Source: Brevundimonas sp.
GTDB lineage: Bacteria; Pseudomonadota; Alphaproteobacteria; Caulobacterales; Caulobacteraceae
NCBI GenBank assembly: GCA_016742215.1
Contig: JACVCC010000003.1
Span: 248,001 to 312,000, forward strand
Length of the DNA stretch: 64,000 nt
Direction of reading: 5' to 3'
A program made the translations under genes and the position numbers. The notes under the pieces were generated by a model. The model saw only the letters and a list, made by a program, of their open reading frames with translations. It did no database searches and was not told where the DNA came from. Of this stretch, positions 10,352 through 16,688 are shown in pieces (within the stretch, counting starts at the first letter, position 1; each line of letters starts with the position of its first letter).

Positions 10352-12010
10352 TCAGTCGGTCATGGTGTTCAGATCCCGGCCCTTCGTTTCCGGCAGCCAG
10401 ATCAGGCTGACGACCACGGCGACCAGGGTGAAGGCCACGGAGTACCAGAGCCCGAAATAGATATTCCCCGACGCCGCCACCAGAGCGAAGCTGGCCGCGG
10501 GCAGCAAGCCTCCGACCCAACCGGTGCCGATGTTGTAGGGCAGGCTCATCGCCGTGTAGCGGACCCGCGTCGGGAACAGTTCGACCAGCGCCGCCGCCTG
10601 CGGGCCGTAAAGGGCCGTGGCGCCGACCATGAAGATCATCAGGATGGCGAAGACCAGCGGCATGTTGATCCGCGCCGGGTCCGCCTTCTCCGGATAGCCG
10701 GCCTCGACCAGCGCGGCCTTCACCCGGCCTTCGACGTCGGTGCGCAGCGCCTTCAGTCCCGCGGCGTCCAGCCCCGCGCCCTCGGCCGAGGCGACCTCGA
10801 CCGACCCGACGCGAACCACGGCCACCGAGCCCCGGCCGCCTGCCTCGTTGCTGTAGGACACGCCGGCGTTGGACAGGATGCTCTTGGCGATGTCGCACGA
10901 GCTGGAGAAGCTGGCCTTGCCGATCGGATCGAACTGCAGGGCGCAGGTGGCCGGGTCGGCGATGACGGTCACCGGCGCCGAGGCCTGGGCCTCCGCAAGC
11001 GCCGGATTGGCCGCCTTCGTCAGCGCATGGAAGCCCGGGAAGAAGGCGACAAGCGCGAGGATCATCCCGAACAACATGACCGGCTTTCGTCCGACCTTGT
11101 CCGACAGCCAGCCGAAGAAGATGTAGAGGAAGGCAGAGGCCACGGTGACCATCAGCACCAGCTGGTCGACCGTGTTGGTGTCGACCTTCAGCACCCGCTC
11201 CATGAAGAAGCGCGTGTAGAAATAGCCGCAGTACCAGACGGCCCCCTGCGCGATCATGATGCCGAACAGGGCGATCAGTACGAAGCGGCCGTTCTTCCAG
11301 GTCAGGAACGCCTCGCGATAGGGCGCGCGACGCTCACCGCCTTCGGCCTCCATCTGCTGATAGGCCGGGCTCTCGTTCAGCTTCAGGCGGATCCACAGCG
11401 AGATCGCCAGCAGCAGGGCCGACAGCAGGAAGGGAATGCGCCAGCCCCACTCGTCGAAGGCCTCGACGCCGAGGATTGCGCGGGTGGTCAGGATCACCGT
11501 CAGCGCCCCGATCAGACCCATGGCCGCCGTCGTCTGGATCCAGCCGGTCAGCAGGCCGCGTTTCTCGCGCGGCGAGTGCTCGGCGACATAGATGGCCGCA
11601 CCGCCGTACTCGCCGCCCAGAGCGAAGCCCTGCAGCATCCGCATGACCAGCAGCAGGATCGGCGCCGCAATGCCGATCTGGCCGTAGTCGGGCAAAAGGC
11701 CGATCGCCACGGTGGCGAGGCCCATCAGCGTGATAGTGACCAGGAAGGTGGTCTTGCGCCCGGTCCGGTCGCCGAACCAGCCGAACACCAGCGCGCCCAG
11801 CGGTCGGACCACGAAGCCCAGACCAAAGGTCAGCAGGGCCATGATGTAGCTGACGGTCTCGCCGGCGTCGGCGAAGAAATGCCGGGCGATGATGGTCGTC
11901 AGGGAACCGAAGACGAAGAAGTCATACCACTCGAACGCCGTGCCGGCGGACGAAGCGCCCACCACGGTTTTCAGTCCGGGCCCATGTCGGGCGTCGGTCC
12001 CCTCGGTCAT
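10352..12010 (-). CDS. MHS-type MFS transporter with a large periplasmic insertion
   Basis: 552 aa from the ATG at 12010 (GGGAGG upstream). MFS signatures of the metabolite:H+ symporter branch are clear: GTAFEWYDFFVFG at the N-terminus, GWFGDRTGRKTT between helices 2 and 3, and GGEYGGAAIY. Such transporters carry carboxylates, proline, betaine or shikimate. About 110 extra residues (roughly 330-445) sit between two helices in the second half and contain two cysteines about 15 residues apart (CALQFDP, then SSSCDIAK), suggesting a disulfide-bonded periplasmic domain. It is followed by gabD. The substrate is unknown. Confidence 0.88.
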   Translation of the reverse strand: MTEGTDARHGPGLKTVVGASSAGTAFEWYDFFVFGSLTTIIARHFFADAGETVSYIMALLTFGLGFVVRPLGALVFGWFGDRTGRKTTFLVTITLMGLATVAIGLLPDYGQIGIAAPILLLVMRMLQGFALGGEYGGAAIYVAEHSPREKRGLLTGWIQTTAAMGLIGALTVILTTRAILGVEAFDEWGWRIPFLLSALLLAISLWIRLKLNESPAYQQMEAEGGERRAPYREAFLTWKNGRFVLIALFGIMIAQGAVWYCGYFYTRFFMERVLKVDTNTVDQLVLMVTVASAFLYIFFGWLSDKVGRKPVMLFGMILALVAFFPGFHALTKAANPALAEAQASAPVTVIADPATCALQFDPIGKASFSSSCDIAKSILSNAGVSYSNEAGGRGSVAVVRVGSVEVASAEGAGLDAAGLKALRTDVEGRVKAALVEAGYPEKADPARINMPLVFAILMIFMVGATALYGPQAAALVELFPTRVRYTAMSLPYNIGTGWVGGLLPAASFALVAASGNIYFGLWYSVAFTLVAVVVSLIWLPETKGRDLNTMTD

Positions 12011-12111
12011 TGATCGCCTCCCCGCGATACGGACGGGCGTCTCTCCCGGACGCCTCGAAAGTCCACATGCTAGACCTCGGCGTATCCCGCGCAAGAGGAC
12101 GCGACAGACGC

Positions 12112-12145
12112 AAAAAGGCCCGCCGATGGGGGGATCGGCGGGCCT
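12112..12145 (-). terminator. Intrinsic terminator after the entericidin-like gene
   Basis: On the minus strand an 11-bp perfect GC-rich stem (GGCCCGCCGAT with its complement, 6-nt loop of C) is followed by TTTTTG. It lies 53 bp beyond the stop of the small lipoprotein gene and upstream of the transporter start, so it insulates the transporter from the stress operon. Confidence 0.9.
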
Positions 12146-12197
12146 CTATCATCCGGGTCGCGCGTCGGGGGGAACGCGAACCGGGAACTTGCGAACC

Positions 12198-12335
12198 TTA
12201 GTTCTTGGCGTCTTCCGCCGCGCTGGTGACGGCGTTGCCGGCCGCCGAAGCGTCACGGCCCACGCCCGAAACGGTGTTGCAGGCGGCGGTGGTCAGGGCG
12301 GCCGCAGCGGCGACCAGTACGAAAATCTTGCGCAT
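12198..12335 (-). CDS. Entericidin-like small lipoprotein
   Basis: 45 aa, starting MRKIFVLVAAAAALTTAAC, a type II signal peptide with lipobox TAAC (Cys19). The short mature part NTVSGVGRDASAAGNAV matches the entericidin EcnA/EcnB family. The ATG at 12335 is preceded by GGAG. A longer frame upstream would destroy the signal peptide. It lies 37 bp downstream of phyK, with its own exact EcfG-type promoter at 12375-12399 and a strong terminator after it, so it should be a single-gene stress-induced unit. Its role at the envelope is unknown. Confidence 0.88.
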   Translation of the reverse strand: MRKIFVLVAAAAALTTAACNTVSGVGRDASAAGNAVTSAAEDAKN

Positions 12336-12372
12336 CTCAGTTACTCCATCGGCCGGGGAGGCGTCTGGCATA

Positions 12373-14142
12373 TCAACGTCGCGCGGCCGGCGGGGTTCCC
12401 ACATCCGCAGGGTCGGTCGGTATGATGGCTTCCGGTGTGGCGAACCGCATGCGCGCGATGGTGCCGCCGCCCTCTGCCTCCACCATCTCGGCCTCGCCGC
12501 GCAGTTGCTTGGCGAAGGCGCCCATCAGGGTCCGGCCCACGCCCGCGCTCATGGTGTCGGAGGGGCCGGGCCCGTTGTCCTGCACCTCCAGAACGCTGAC
12601 CTCGCCATCGACCTTGAAGCGCACCTTCAGGTCGCCGCCGCGTCCGGCGAAGGCGTGCTTCTGGGCGTTGGTGACGGCCTCGACCAGCCAGAGCGCCAGC
12701 GGAGCCAGCTTGTCCGGATCGACGACCAGCGAGTCCGCCTCGACAGACGAGGTCACCAGATATCCGCGACCGCTCTCGCTGGCGATCAGCTGCCCGACCA
12801 GTTCGGTCAGGAAGATGCGCGCGTCGGCATAGCGCAGGTCATCGCTCTGGTAGAGGGTGCGATAGATCAGGGCGAGGGCGGCGATCCGCTGGCGCGTATC
12901 GCCCACTGCGGCCTTGGCCTGCGCATCGGTGAGGGCGCGCTGCTGCATCGACAGCAGGGACGAGATGATCTGCAGGTTGTTCTTCACCCGGTGATGGATC
13001 TCGCGCATCAGCGCGTCCTTCTCCGCGATGGAGGCCAGCAGGGCCGCATCTCGCGTGGTGATCGTCTCGGCCAGTTCATCCAGCGTCGTCGCCAGCACCC
13101 GGATCTCGGACGGCGCATTGACCGCCTGCACCGGACGCACGGAGAATTTGCCGCGCGCATAGATGGCGGCGATCCGCTCCAGATACTCCAGCCAGCGCAC
13201 GACGATCCGGTCGCTGACCAGCATCACGCAGGCGAAGGCGGCGAACCAGGCCAGCAAGGGCATCAGCAGCGAACCGACGGGATTCAGGCGCGCCCAGGAT
13301 AACAGGCCGGGCGCCGGAGCCGACAGCAGGGCGTAGACATCCCGACCCGCCAGGGCCGCGCCGGCGAAAACCCGGTGCCGCCCATCGGAGTCGGCCTCGA
13401 AGATCGACGATCCGCTTTCGCGGGCGCGATCGACCCAGCCGATCAACGGCGGGCCACGATCAAGCCGGAACACCTCCATCCTCGTCGCCGTCAGGATGCG
13501 GCCCTCGCTGTCGGTCAGTGCAGCTTCCGAGCCCTCCGGAAGCCCGGGGTCGTCCGCGTCGGGCTGCAGGGCGGAGAGGGGGACCAGTGCGATCATTGCG
13601 CCGTCGAACGACCCGAGGGGGCGCTCCAGTCGGATGGCGACGACAAGTTGGGGCGGACGTCCCTGCACCGCGGGCGCGCGCGCAAGCACGGTCTGTTCTC
13701 CGGACCGCAGGCGCTGGAACCACGCGCTCTGACGGGCCTGCGACAGCCAGGCAGGCGGCGACCGGCTCAGGTCGCTCGAAGCGCAGGTGGTCACGCCGGT
13801 CGGGGTCAGGCGCGCCAGTCCGTCCACGCTCTCGACCTGTTCCGCCAGCGCGGTCAGGCGCGGTTCGCAGAAGATTTCCAGCGCCTCGGGCCGGAGCGCC
13901 TGAAGCAGGACGTTGGTGCTGTCCAGCCGCGACTTGGCGTTGGCTGCCGTCCGCTCGGCTGCGAGCTGCAGGTCGGCCCTGCGGTCCTCGTCCTGAAGGC
14001 GGAACTGCGACTGGGCCGAGAAGGCGCCGAGCACCAGGATCGGCAGCAGCGACAGGGCAAGCGCGACGCCGAGGCGGAAGCGAATGCCCTGGAATCGCGG
14101 AGGCGCCAGTCCTCGGCCCAGGGTGCGCCCAAGTCGCACCAT
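12373..14142 (-). CDS. phyK: Sensor histidine kinase PhyK of the general stress response
   Basis: 589 aa. A first membrane helix (about 22-43), a 240-residue periplasmic sensor region, a second helix (about 289-309) and a HAMP-like segment lead into a HisKA_2-type dimerisation domain with EIHHRVKNNLQ (His383/384). The ATPase domain follows, with EAVTNAQKHA as the N box, DNGPGP and GVGRTLMGAF. This is the kinase class that phosphorylates PhyR. It begins 4 bp after the ecfG stop, so nepR-ecfG-phyK is one operon. The periplasmic part has two cysteines near residues 92 and 120. The stimulus is not evident. Confidence 0.92.
   Translation of the reverse strand: MVRLGRTLGRGLAPPRFQGIRFRLGVALALSLLPILVLGAFSAQSQFRLQDEDRRADLQLAAERTAANAKSRLDSTNVLLQALRPEALEIFCEPRLTALAEQVESVDGLARLTPTGVTTCASSDLSRSPPAWLSQARQSAWFQRLRSGEQTVLARAPAVQGRPPQLVVAIRLERPLGSFDGAMIALVPLSALQPDADDPGLPEGSEAALTDSEGRILTATRMEVFRLDRGPPLIGWVDRARESGSSIFEADSDGRHRVFAGAALAGRDVYALLSAPAPGLLSWARLNPVGSLLMPLLAWFAAFACVMLVSDRIVVRWLEYLERIAAIYARGKFSVRPVQAVNAPSEIRVLATTLDELAETITTRDAALLASIAEKDALMREIHHRVKNNLQIISSLLSMQQRALTDAQAKAAVGDTRQRIAALALIYRTLYQSDDLRYADARIFLTELVGQLIASESGRGYLVTSSVEADSLVVDPDKLAPLALWLVEAVTNAQKHAFAGRGGDLKVRFKVDGEVSVLEVQDNGPGPSDTMSAGVGRTLMGAFAKQLRGEAEMVEAEGGGTIARMRFATPEAIIPTDPADVGTPPAARR
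12375..12399 (-). promoter_or_regulatory. EcfG-type promoter for the entericidin-like gene, inside phyK
   Basis: The minus strand reads GGAAC, 16 nt, CGTT, an exact match to the alphaproteobacterial EcfG/SigT consensus. It overlaps the last codons and stop of phyK and lies 40 bp upstream of the lipoprotein start codon. Confidence 0.85.
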
Positions 14143-14146
14143 CGGC

Positions 14147-14755
14147 TTAGTTCCGGACGCCGCTCAGGCGATCTGCAGCGGCCAGAATGGAACGCATGGC
14201 GTCGCCCGCCGCACGCCCGTCGCGCTCGTAGCCGCCCTTTTCAAGCGTCGCCTGCAGCGCCTTGCGCGCCCGCGAGACCCGGCTTTTCACAGTGCCGACA
14301 GCGCACTGGCAGATTTCGGCCGCTTCCTCGTAGGCGAAGCCGCCGGCGCCGACCAGGATCAGGGCTTCACGCTGCTCTTCCGGCAGGGTCGCCAGGGCAA
14401 GGCGCAGTTCGTCCAGGGCCACCGGCGATTCCGGATCGTCGACCGCGACCAGGGTCCGCTCGGCGGCTTCCTGATCGAGCTGCGACTGACGCCACGAGCG
14501 ACGCTTTTCGGAGTAGAACTGATTGCGCAGGATCATGAAGGTCCATGCCTTCATGTTCGTGCCCATCTGGTAGCTGGCCCGCGCATCCCACGCCTTCATC
14601 ATGGCGTCCTGCGCCAGATCGTCGGCGGCCGTCGGATCGCCCGTCAGGGTCCGTGCGAACGCCCGAAGGTGCGGGATCAGGGTGACCAGCTCCTTCTTGA
14701 AGGCGTTGTCGTCGGCGGAGGGCGGTTTCGGGGGCGGGTTGCTCGCGCCGCTCAT
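14147..14755 (-). CDS. ecfG: ECF sigma factor EcfG (SigT) of the general stress response
   Basis: 202 aa. Sigma region 2 covers about residues 28-90 (TGDPTAADDLAQDAMMKAW, then KAWTFMILRNQFYSEKRR) and region 4 about 128-185 (LPEEQREALILVGAGGFAYEE, with the recognition helix CAVGTVKSRVSRARKAL). It directs RNA polymerase to GGAAC-N16/17-CGTT promoters. The ATG at 14755 overlaps the nepR stop in an ATGA, typical of anti-sigma/sigma coupling. An upstream in-frame extension to 15202 is only open sequence. Five matching promoters lie within this locus. Confidence 0.96.
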   Translation of the reverse strand: MSGASNPPPKPPSADDNAFKKELVTLIPHLRAFARTLTGDPTAADDLAQDAMMKAWDARASYQMGTNMKAWTFMILRNQFYSEKRRSWRQSQLDQEAAERTLVAVDDPESPVALDELRLALATLPEEQREALILVGAGGFAYEEAAEICQCAVGTVKSRVSRARKALQATLEKGGYERDGRAAGDAMRSILAAADRLSGVRN

Positions 14756-14949
14756 GCGCCACCCTTCCCTTCGTCGCGCTGATCGGCGCGGCGCAGGATG
14801 TCGAGGAATTCGTCCGGAACCGGCTCGTTCACGACCTCGTCGAACATGTGCCGGAGTTTCACACCGATGGCCTGCTGGCGAAGGCGTGCCTCCTCCAGGC
14901 CCGCCCCGCCTCTGGCCGGCTTGCCCGGTGGATTGGTTTTGTCTGTCAT
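14752..14949 (-). CDS. nepR: Anti-sigma factor NepR
   Basis: 65 aa. The core LRHMFDEVVNEPVPDEF is the conserved two-helix NepR motif that clamps EcfG and, in stress, the sigma-like domain of phospho-PhyR. The ATG at 14949 is chosen for its MTDKTNPP opening; a GTG at 14967 would add six residues and neither start has a clear Shine-Dalgarno sequence. Its stop overlaps the ecfG start by 4 bp. An exact EcfG promoter starts about 45 bp upstream, so the anti-sigma gene is itself under EcfG control. Confidence 0.93.
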   Translation of the reverse strand: MTDKTNPPGKPARGGAGLEEARLRQQAIGVKLRHMFDEVVNEPVPDEFLDILRRADQRDEGKGGA

Positions 14950-14993
14950 TGAAAGAACGATAGCCACCCTGACGCGTATGTCTGAATGCCGGG

Positions 14994-15018
14994 AACGCCA
15001 GCCCGCGTCGACGGTTCC
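14994..15018 (-). promoter_or_regulatory. EcfG-type promoter for nepR-ecfG-phyK
   Basis: The minus strand reads GGAAC (15018-15014), a 16-nt spacer, CGTT (14997-14994). It points at nepR, 45 bp away. The same DNA is nearly palindromic: the plus strand reads GGAAC, 16 nt, GGTT over almost the same bases. Confidence 0.9.
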
Positions 15019-15061
15019 GGCACGGTCCGGAAAATATGCTCAAGCTTGTTTCGACGAGCCG

Positions 15062-15086
15062 GGAACCGTGACCGATTTGATACGTT
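15062..15086 (+). promoter_or_regulatory. EcfG-type promoter for phyR
   Basis: Plus strand GGAAC (15062-15066), a 16-nt spacer, CGTT (15083-15086), followed 55 bp later by the phyR start. It is back to back with the nepR promoter, so the whole divergent locus autoregulates. Confidence 0.9.
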
Positions 15087-15101
15087 GAGCCGAAACTGCA
15101 G

Positions 15102-15121
15102 AGGTCACATGTCGGTGACCT
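15102..15121 (+). other. Hairpin in the phyR 5' leader
   Basis: AGGTCAC and GTGACCT form a perfect 7-bp stem with a 6-nt loop between the EcfG promoter and the GGGGAA ribosome-binding site of phyR. At DNA level it could also be an operator. No regulator is proposed. Confidence 0.5.
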
Positions 15122-15141
15122 GATTGTCGGGGAATATCTGT

Positions 15142-15936
15142 ATGAGCCTGCTGGCCCGCCTTGCGCCGCACCTCCCGTACGTCCGCCGTTACGCCCGTGC
15201 ATTGACCGGTGATCAGACGACCGGCGACAACTATGTCCGTGTCGCGCTCGAGGCTCTCGCCGCCGGCGAACGCCAGCTGCCGGCTGACATGACGCCGCGT
15301 GTCGCCCTGTATCATGTCTTCCATGCCATCTGGGCCTCGACCGGCGCCCAGCTCGAGGACAAGAGCGGGATCGAGAACCGTGGCGATCCGTCCAGCCGCC
15401 TGCTGCGCATCGCGCCGCGCTCGCGTCAGGCCTTCCTGCTGACGGCGCTGGAAGGGTTCACGCCCTCGGAAGCCGCCCAGATCCTCGATGCCGACGCCTT
15501 CGACGTCGAGAAGCTGATTTCGGAAGCGCAGTCGGACATCGACGCCGAACTGGCCACCGACGTCCTGATCATCGAGGACGAGGCCATCATTTCGGCTGAT
15601 ATCGAGAGCCTGGTGAAGGAACTCGGTCACCGGGTGACGGGCACCGCCACGACCCACGACGAGGCCGTTGACGCCGTCGCCCGCCACCGTCCGGGTCTGG
15701 TTCTCGCCGACATCCAGCTGGCCGATGGCTCGTCGGGCATCGATGCGGTGAAGGACATCCTCAAGCGGATCGACGTGCCGGTGATCTTCATCACGGCCTT
15801 CCCCGAACGCCTGCTGACCGGCGAGCGGCCCGAGCCGACCTTCCTGATCACCAAGCCGTTCCAACCCGAGACTGTGAAGGCCGCCATCAGCCAGGCCCTG
15901 TTCTTCCACCCCTCTCGCCAGAAGGAAGCCGCGTAG
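15142..15936 (+). CDS. phyR: Response regulator PhyR of the general stress response
   Basis: 264 aa in the inverted architecture unique to PhyR: an N-terminal EcfG-like domain (about residues 1-135, with sigma2- and sigma4-like halves but no DNA-binding recognition helix) and a C-terminal receiver domain. The receiver has acidic residues IIEDEAI near 145, phospho-acceptor Asp190 in VLADIQLADG, a Thr near 212 (VIFITAF) and Lys in TKPF. When phosphorylated it binds NepR by sigma mimicry and frees EcfG. The ATG at 15142 has GGGGAA upstream. It is divergent from nepR-ecfG-phyK. Confidence 0.97.
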   Translation: MSLLARLAPHLPYVRRYARALTGDQTTGDNYVRVALEALAAGERQLPADMTPRVALYHVFHAIWASTGAQLEDKSGIENRGDPSSRLLRIAPRSRQAFLLTALEGFTPSEAAQILDADAFDVEKLISEAQSDIDAELATDVLIIEDEAIISADIESLVKELGHRVTGTATTHDEAVDAVARHRPGLVLADIQLADGSSGIDAVKDILKRIDVPVIFITAFPERLLTGERPEPTFLITKPFQPETVKAAISQALFFHPSRQKEAA

Positions 15937-15960
15937 GCGCATCCTGAGGTCGGATACGAG

Positions 15961-15991
15961 AAAGCCCCGGTCAATCGACCGGGGCTTTTTT
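15961..15991 (+). terminator. Intrinsic terminator after phyR
   Basis: AAAGCCCCGGTC pairs with GACCGGGGCTTT over a 4-nt loop, followed by a run of seven T. It lies between the convergent phyR and the small membrane-protein gene and may work weakly in the other direction. Confidence 0.92.
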
Positions 15992-16004
15992 GATGCCCAT
16001 CGTC

Positions 16005-16367
16005 CTATTGGGCCGGGGCGGTGTTCACGGTCGGGGCGTTCACGTTGGGCGTTTCACCGGTCGGAGGCGAGGTCGGCTCGCCCGTGATCGTTGTCGGGGC
16101 GTCAGCTGCCGGCGGCGGGCTGTCGACCGTCTGCTCGAAGGCCGCACTATCGACGGCCTGCTGGCCGGCGTTGGCGTTGGTCTTCGCAAACCCGCCCTGG
16201 CTGACGAACCACATGCCGATGAGCAGGACGGCGGCGGCGCCGGCGGAAATGATCAGCAGCGTCAGGATGCGGACGCCTCCGCGCCCGCCGCGAACATACT
16301 GGGCCTCGACCGGACGGCCTTCGTGGACAGCGTCCGCGGCCTTGTCGTGGGGGGATTGGTGGGTCAT
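16005..16367 (-). CDS. Hypothetical single-TM protein with Pro/Thr-rich C-terminus, stress regulon candidate
   Basis: 120 aa from the ATG at 16367 (GGGAGG upstream). It has a short polar N-terminus, one membrane helix at about residues 34-54 and a periplasmic tail rich in Pro, Thr, Ala and Asn without cysteines. No domain is recognised. An exact GGAAC-N17-CGTT promoter lies 40 bp upstream on the same strand, which places it in the EcfG regulon beside phyR. Longer frames upstream run through the promoter and are rejected. Confidence 0.8.
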   Translation of the reverse strand: MTHQSPHDKAADAVHEGRPVEAQYVRGGRGGVRILTLLIISAGAAAVLLIGMWFVSQGGFAKTNANAGQQAVDSAAFEQTVDSPPPAADAPTTITGEPTSPPTGETPNVNAPTVNTAPAQ

Positions 16368-16406
16368 GGCGAGGGCCTCCCGGCAGTGAATGTGACTTGC
16401 TCTGAC

Positions 16407-16432
16407 AACGTCCCTTGCGGCCACGCTGTTCC
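16407..16432 (-). promoter_or_regulatory. EcfG-type promoter for the single-TM protein gene
   Basis: The minus strand reads GGAAC (16432-16428), 17 nt, CGTT (16410-16407). A 17-nt spacer is the second accepted spacing for EcfG promoters. It lies 40 bp upstream of the ATG at 16367. Confidence 0.82.
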
Positions 16433-16468
16433 GGTTCGCCATGCAGGCGAAAAAAACCACAAGCCTCT

Positions 16469-16493
16469 GGAACCGGTTGTGCGGGTCGCCGTT
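16469..16493 (+). promoter_or_regulatory. EcfG-type promoter facing a gene-free stretch
   Basis: Plus strand GGAAC (16469-16473), 16 nt, CGTT (16490-16493). The expected transcription start is near 16501, exactly where a stable 5' stem begins, and an intrinsic terminator follows at 16586-16616. It is divergent from the promoter at 16407-16432, with 36 bp between them. Confidence 0.85.
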
Positions 16494-16500
16494 ATCGGTC

Positions 16501-16617
16501 TGCGGAGGCGGCGACGCCCCCCCGACTTGAGACCGGCCACAGCTGGTCTGTCGCCTCCGCGCCTCATTCTCGATGATGCCACTTCAAAGGCGGATCCGGA
16601 GCGGATCCGCCTTTTTC
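16501..16617 (+). ncRNA. gsrN: Candidate EcfG-dependent small RNA, GsrN-like
   Basis: A transcript of about 115 nt is bounded by an exact EcfG promoter and a strong terminator and holds no plausible coding sequence. The first roughly 59 nt form a closed domain: GCGGAGGCG (16502-16510) pairs with CGCCTCCGC (16552-16560), enclosing an unpaired run of seven C (16517-16523) and a weak inner hairpin (16531-16548). The last part is the terminator hairpin. Caulobacter GsrN is a SigT-driven sRNA of about this length with an exposed C-rich 5' loop that pairs with target mRNAs, and it is known in Caulobacteraceae. The name is an inference from architecture and location beside phyR, not from alignment. 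Confidence 0.78.
16586..16616 (+). terminator. Intrinsic terminator of the candidate sRNA
   Basis: AAAGGCGGATCC pairs with GGATCCGCCTTT over a 5-nt loop (12 bp), and T continues to 16616. No protein-coding gene ends just upstream on this strand, which is the main reason to call an sRNA here. Confidence 0.93.
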
Positions 16618-16688
16618 TTTCGCGCGACTGGACACGGCCGCCCGAGCGGCCACTATGCGGGTCTTCAAAGAAAACCCGGAGCCGGATC

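Larger units (their letters stand above)
16368..16688. other. 321-bp intergenic region accounted for by two promoters and one sRNA
   Basis: Between the divergent coding genes this stretch holds the two EcfG promoters, the sRNA candidate and, at 16636-16651, a short GGCCGC/GCGGCC hairpin in the leader of the downstream oxidoreductase gene. I see no open frame with coding character. Confidence 0.7.

Noticed and set aside
9899..12013. A 704-codon plus-strand frame opposite gabD and the transporter
   Set aside because: It crosses two well-supported genes and an intergenic gap in antisense, and reads as low-complexity Gln/Arg/Asp sequence.
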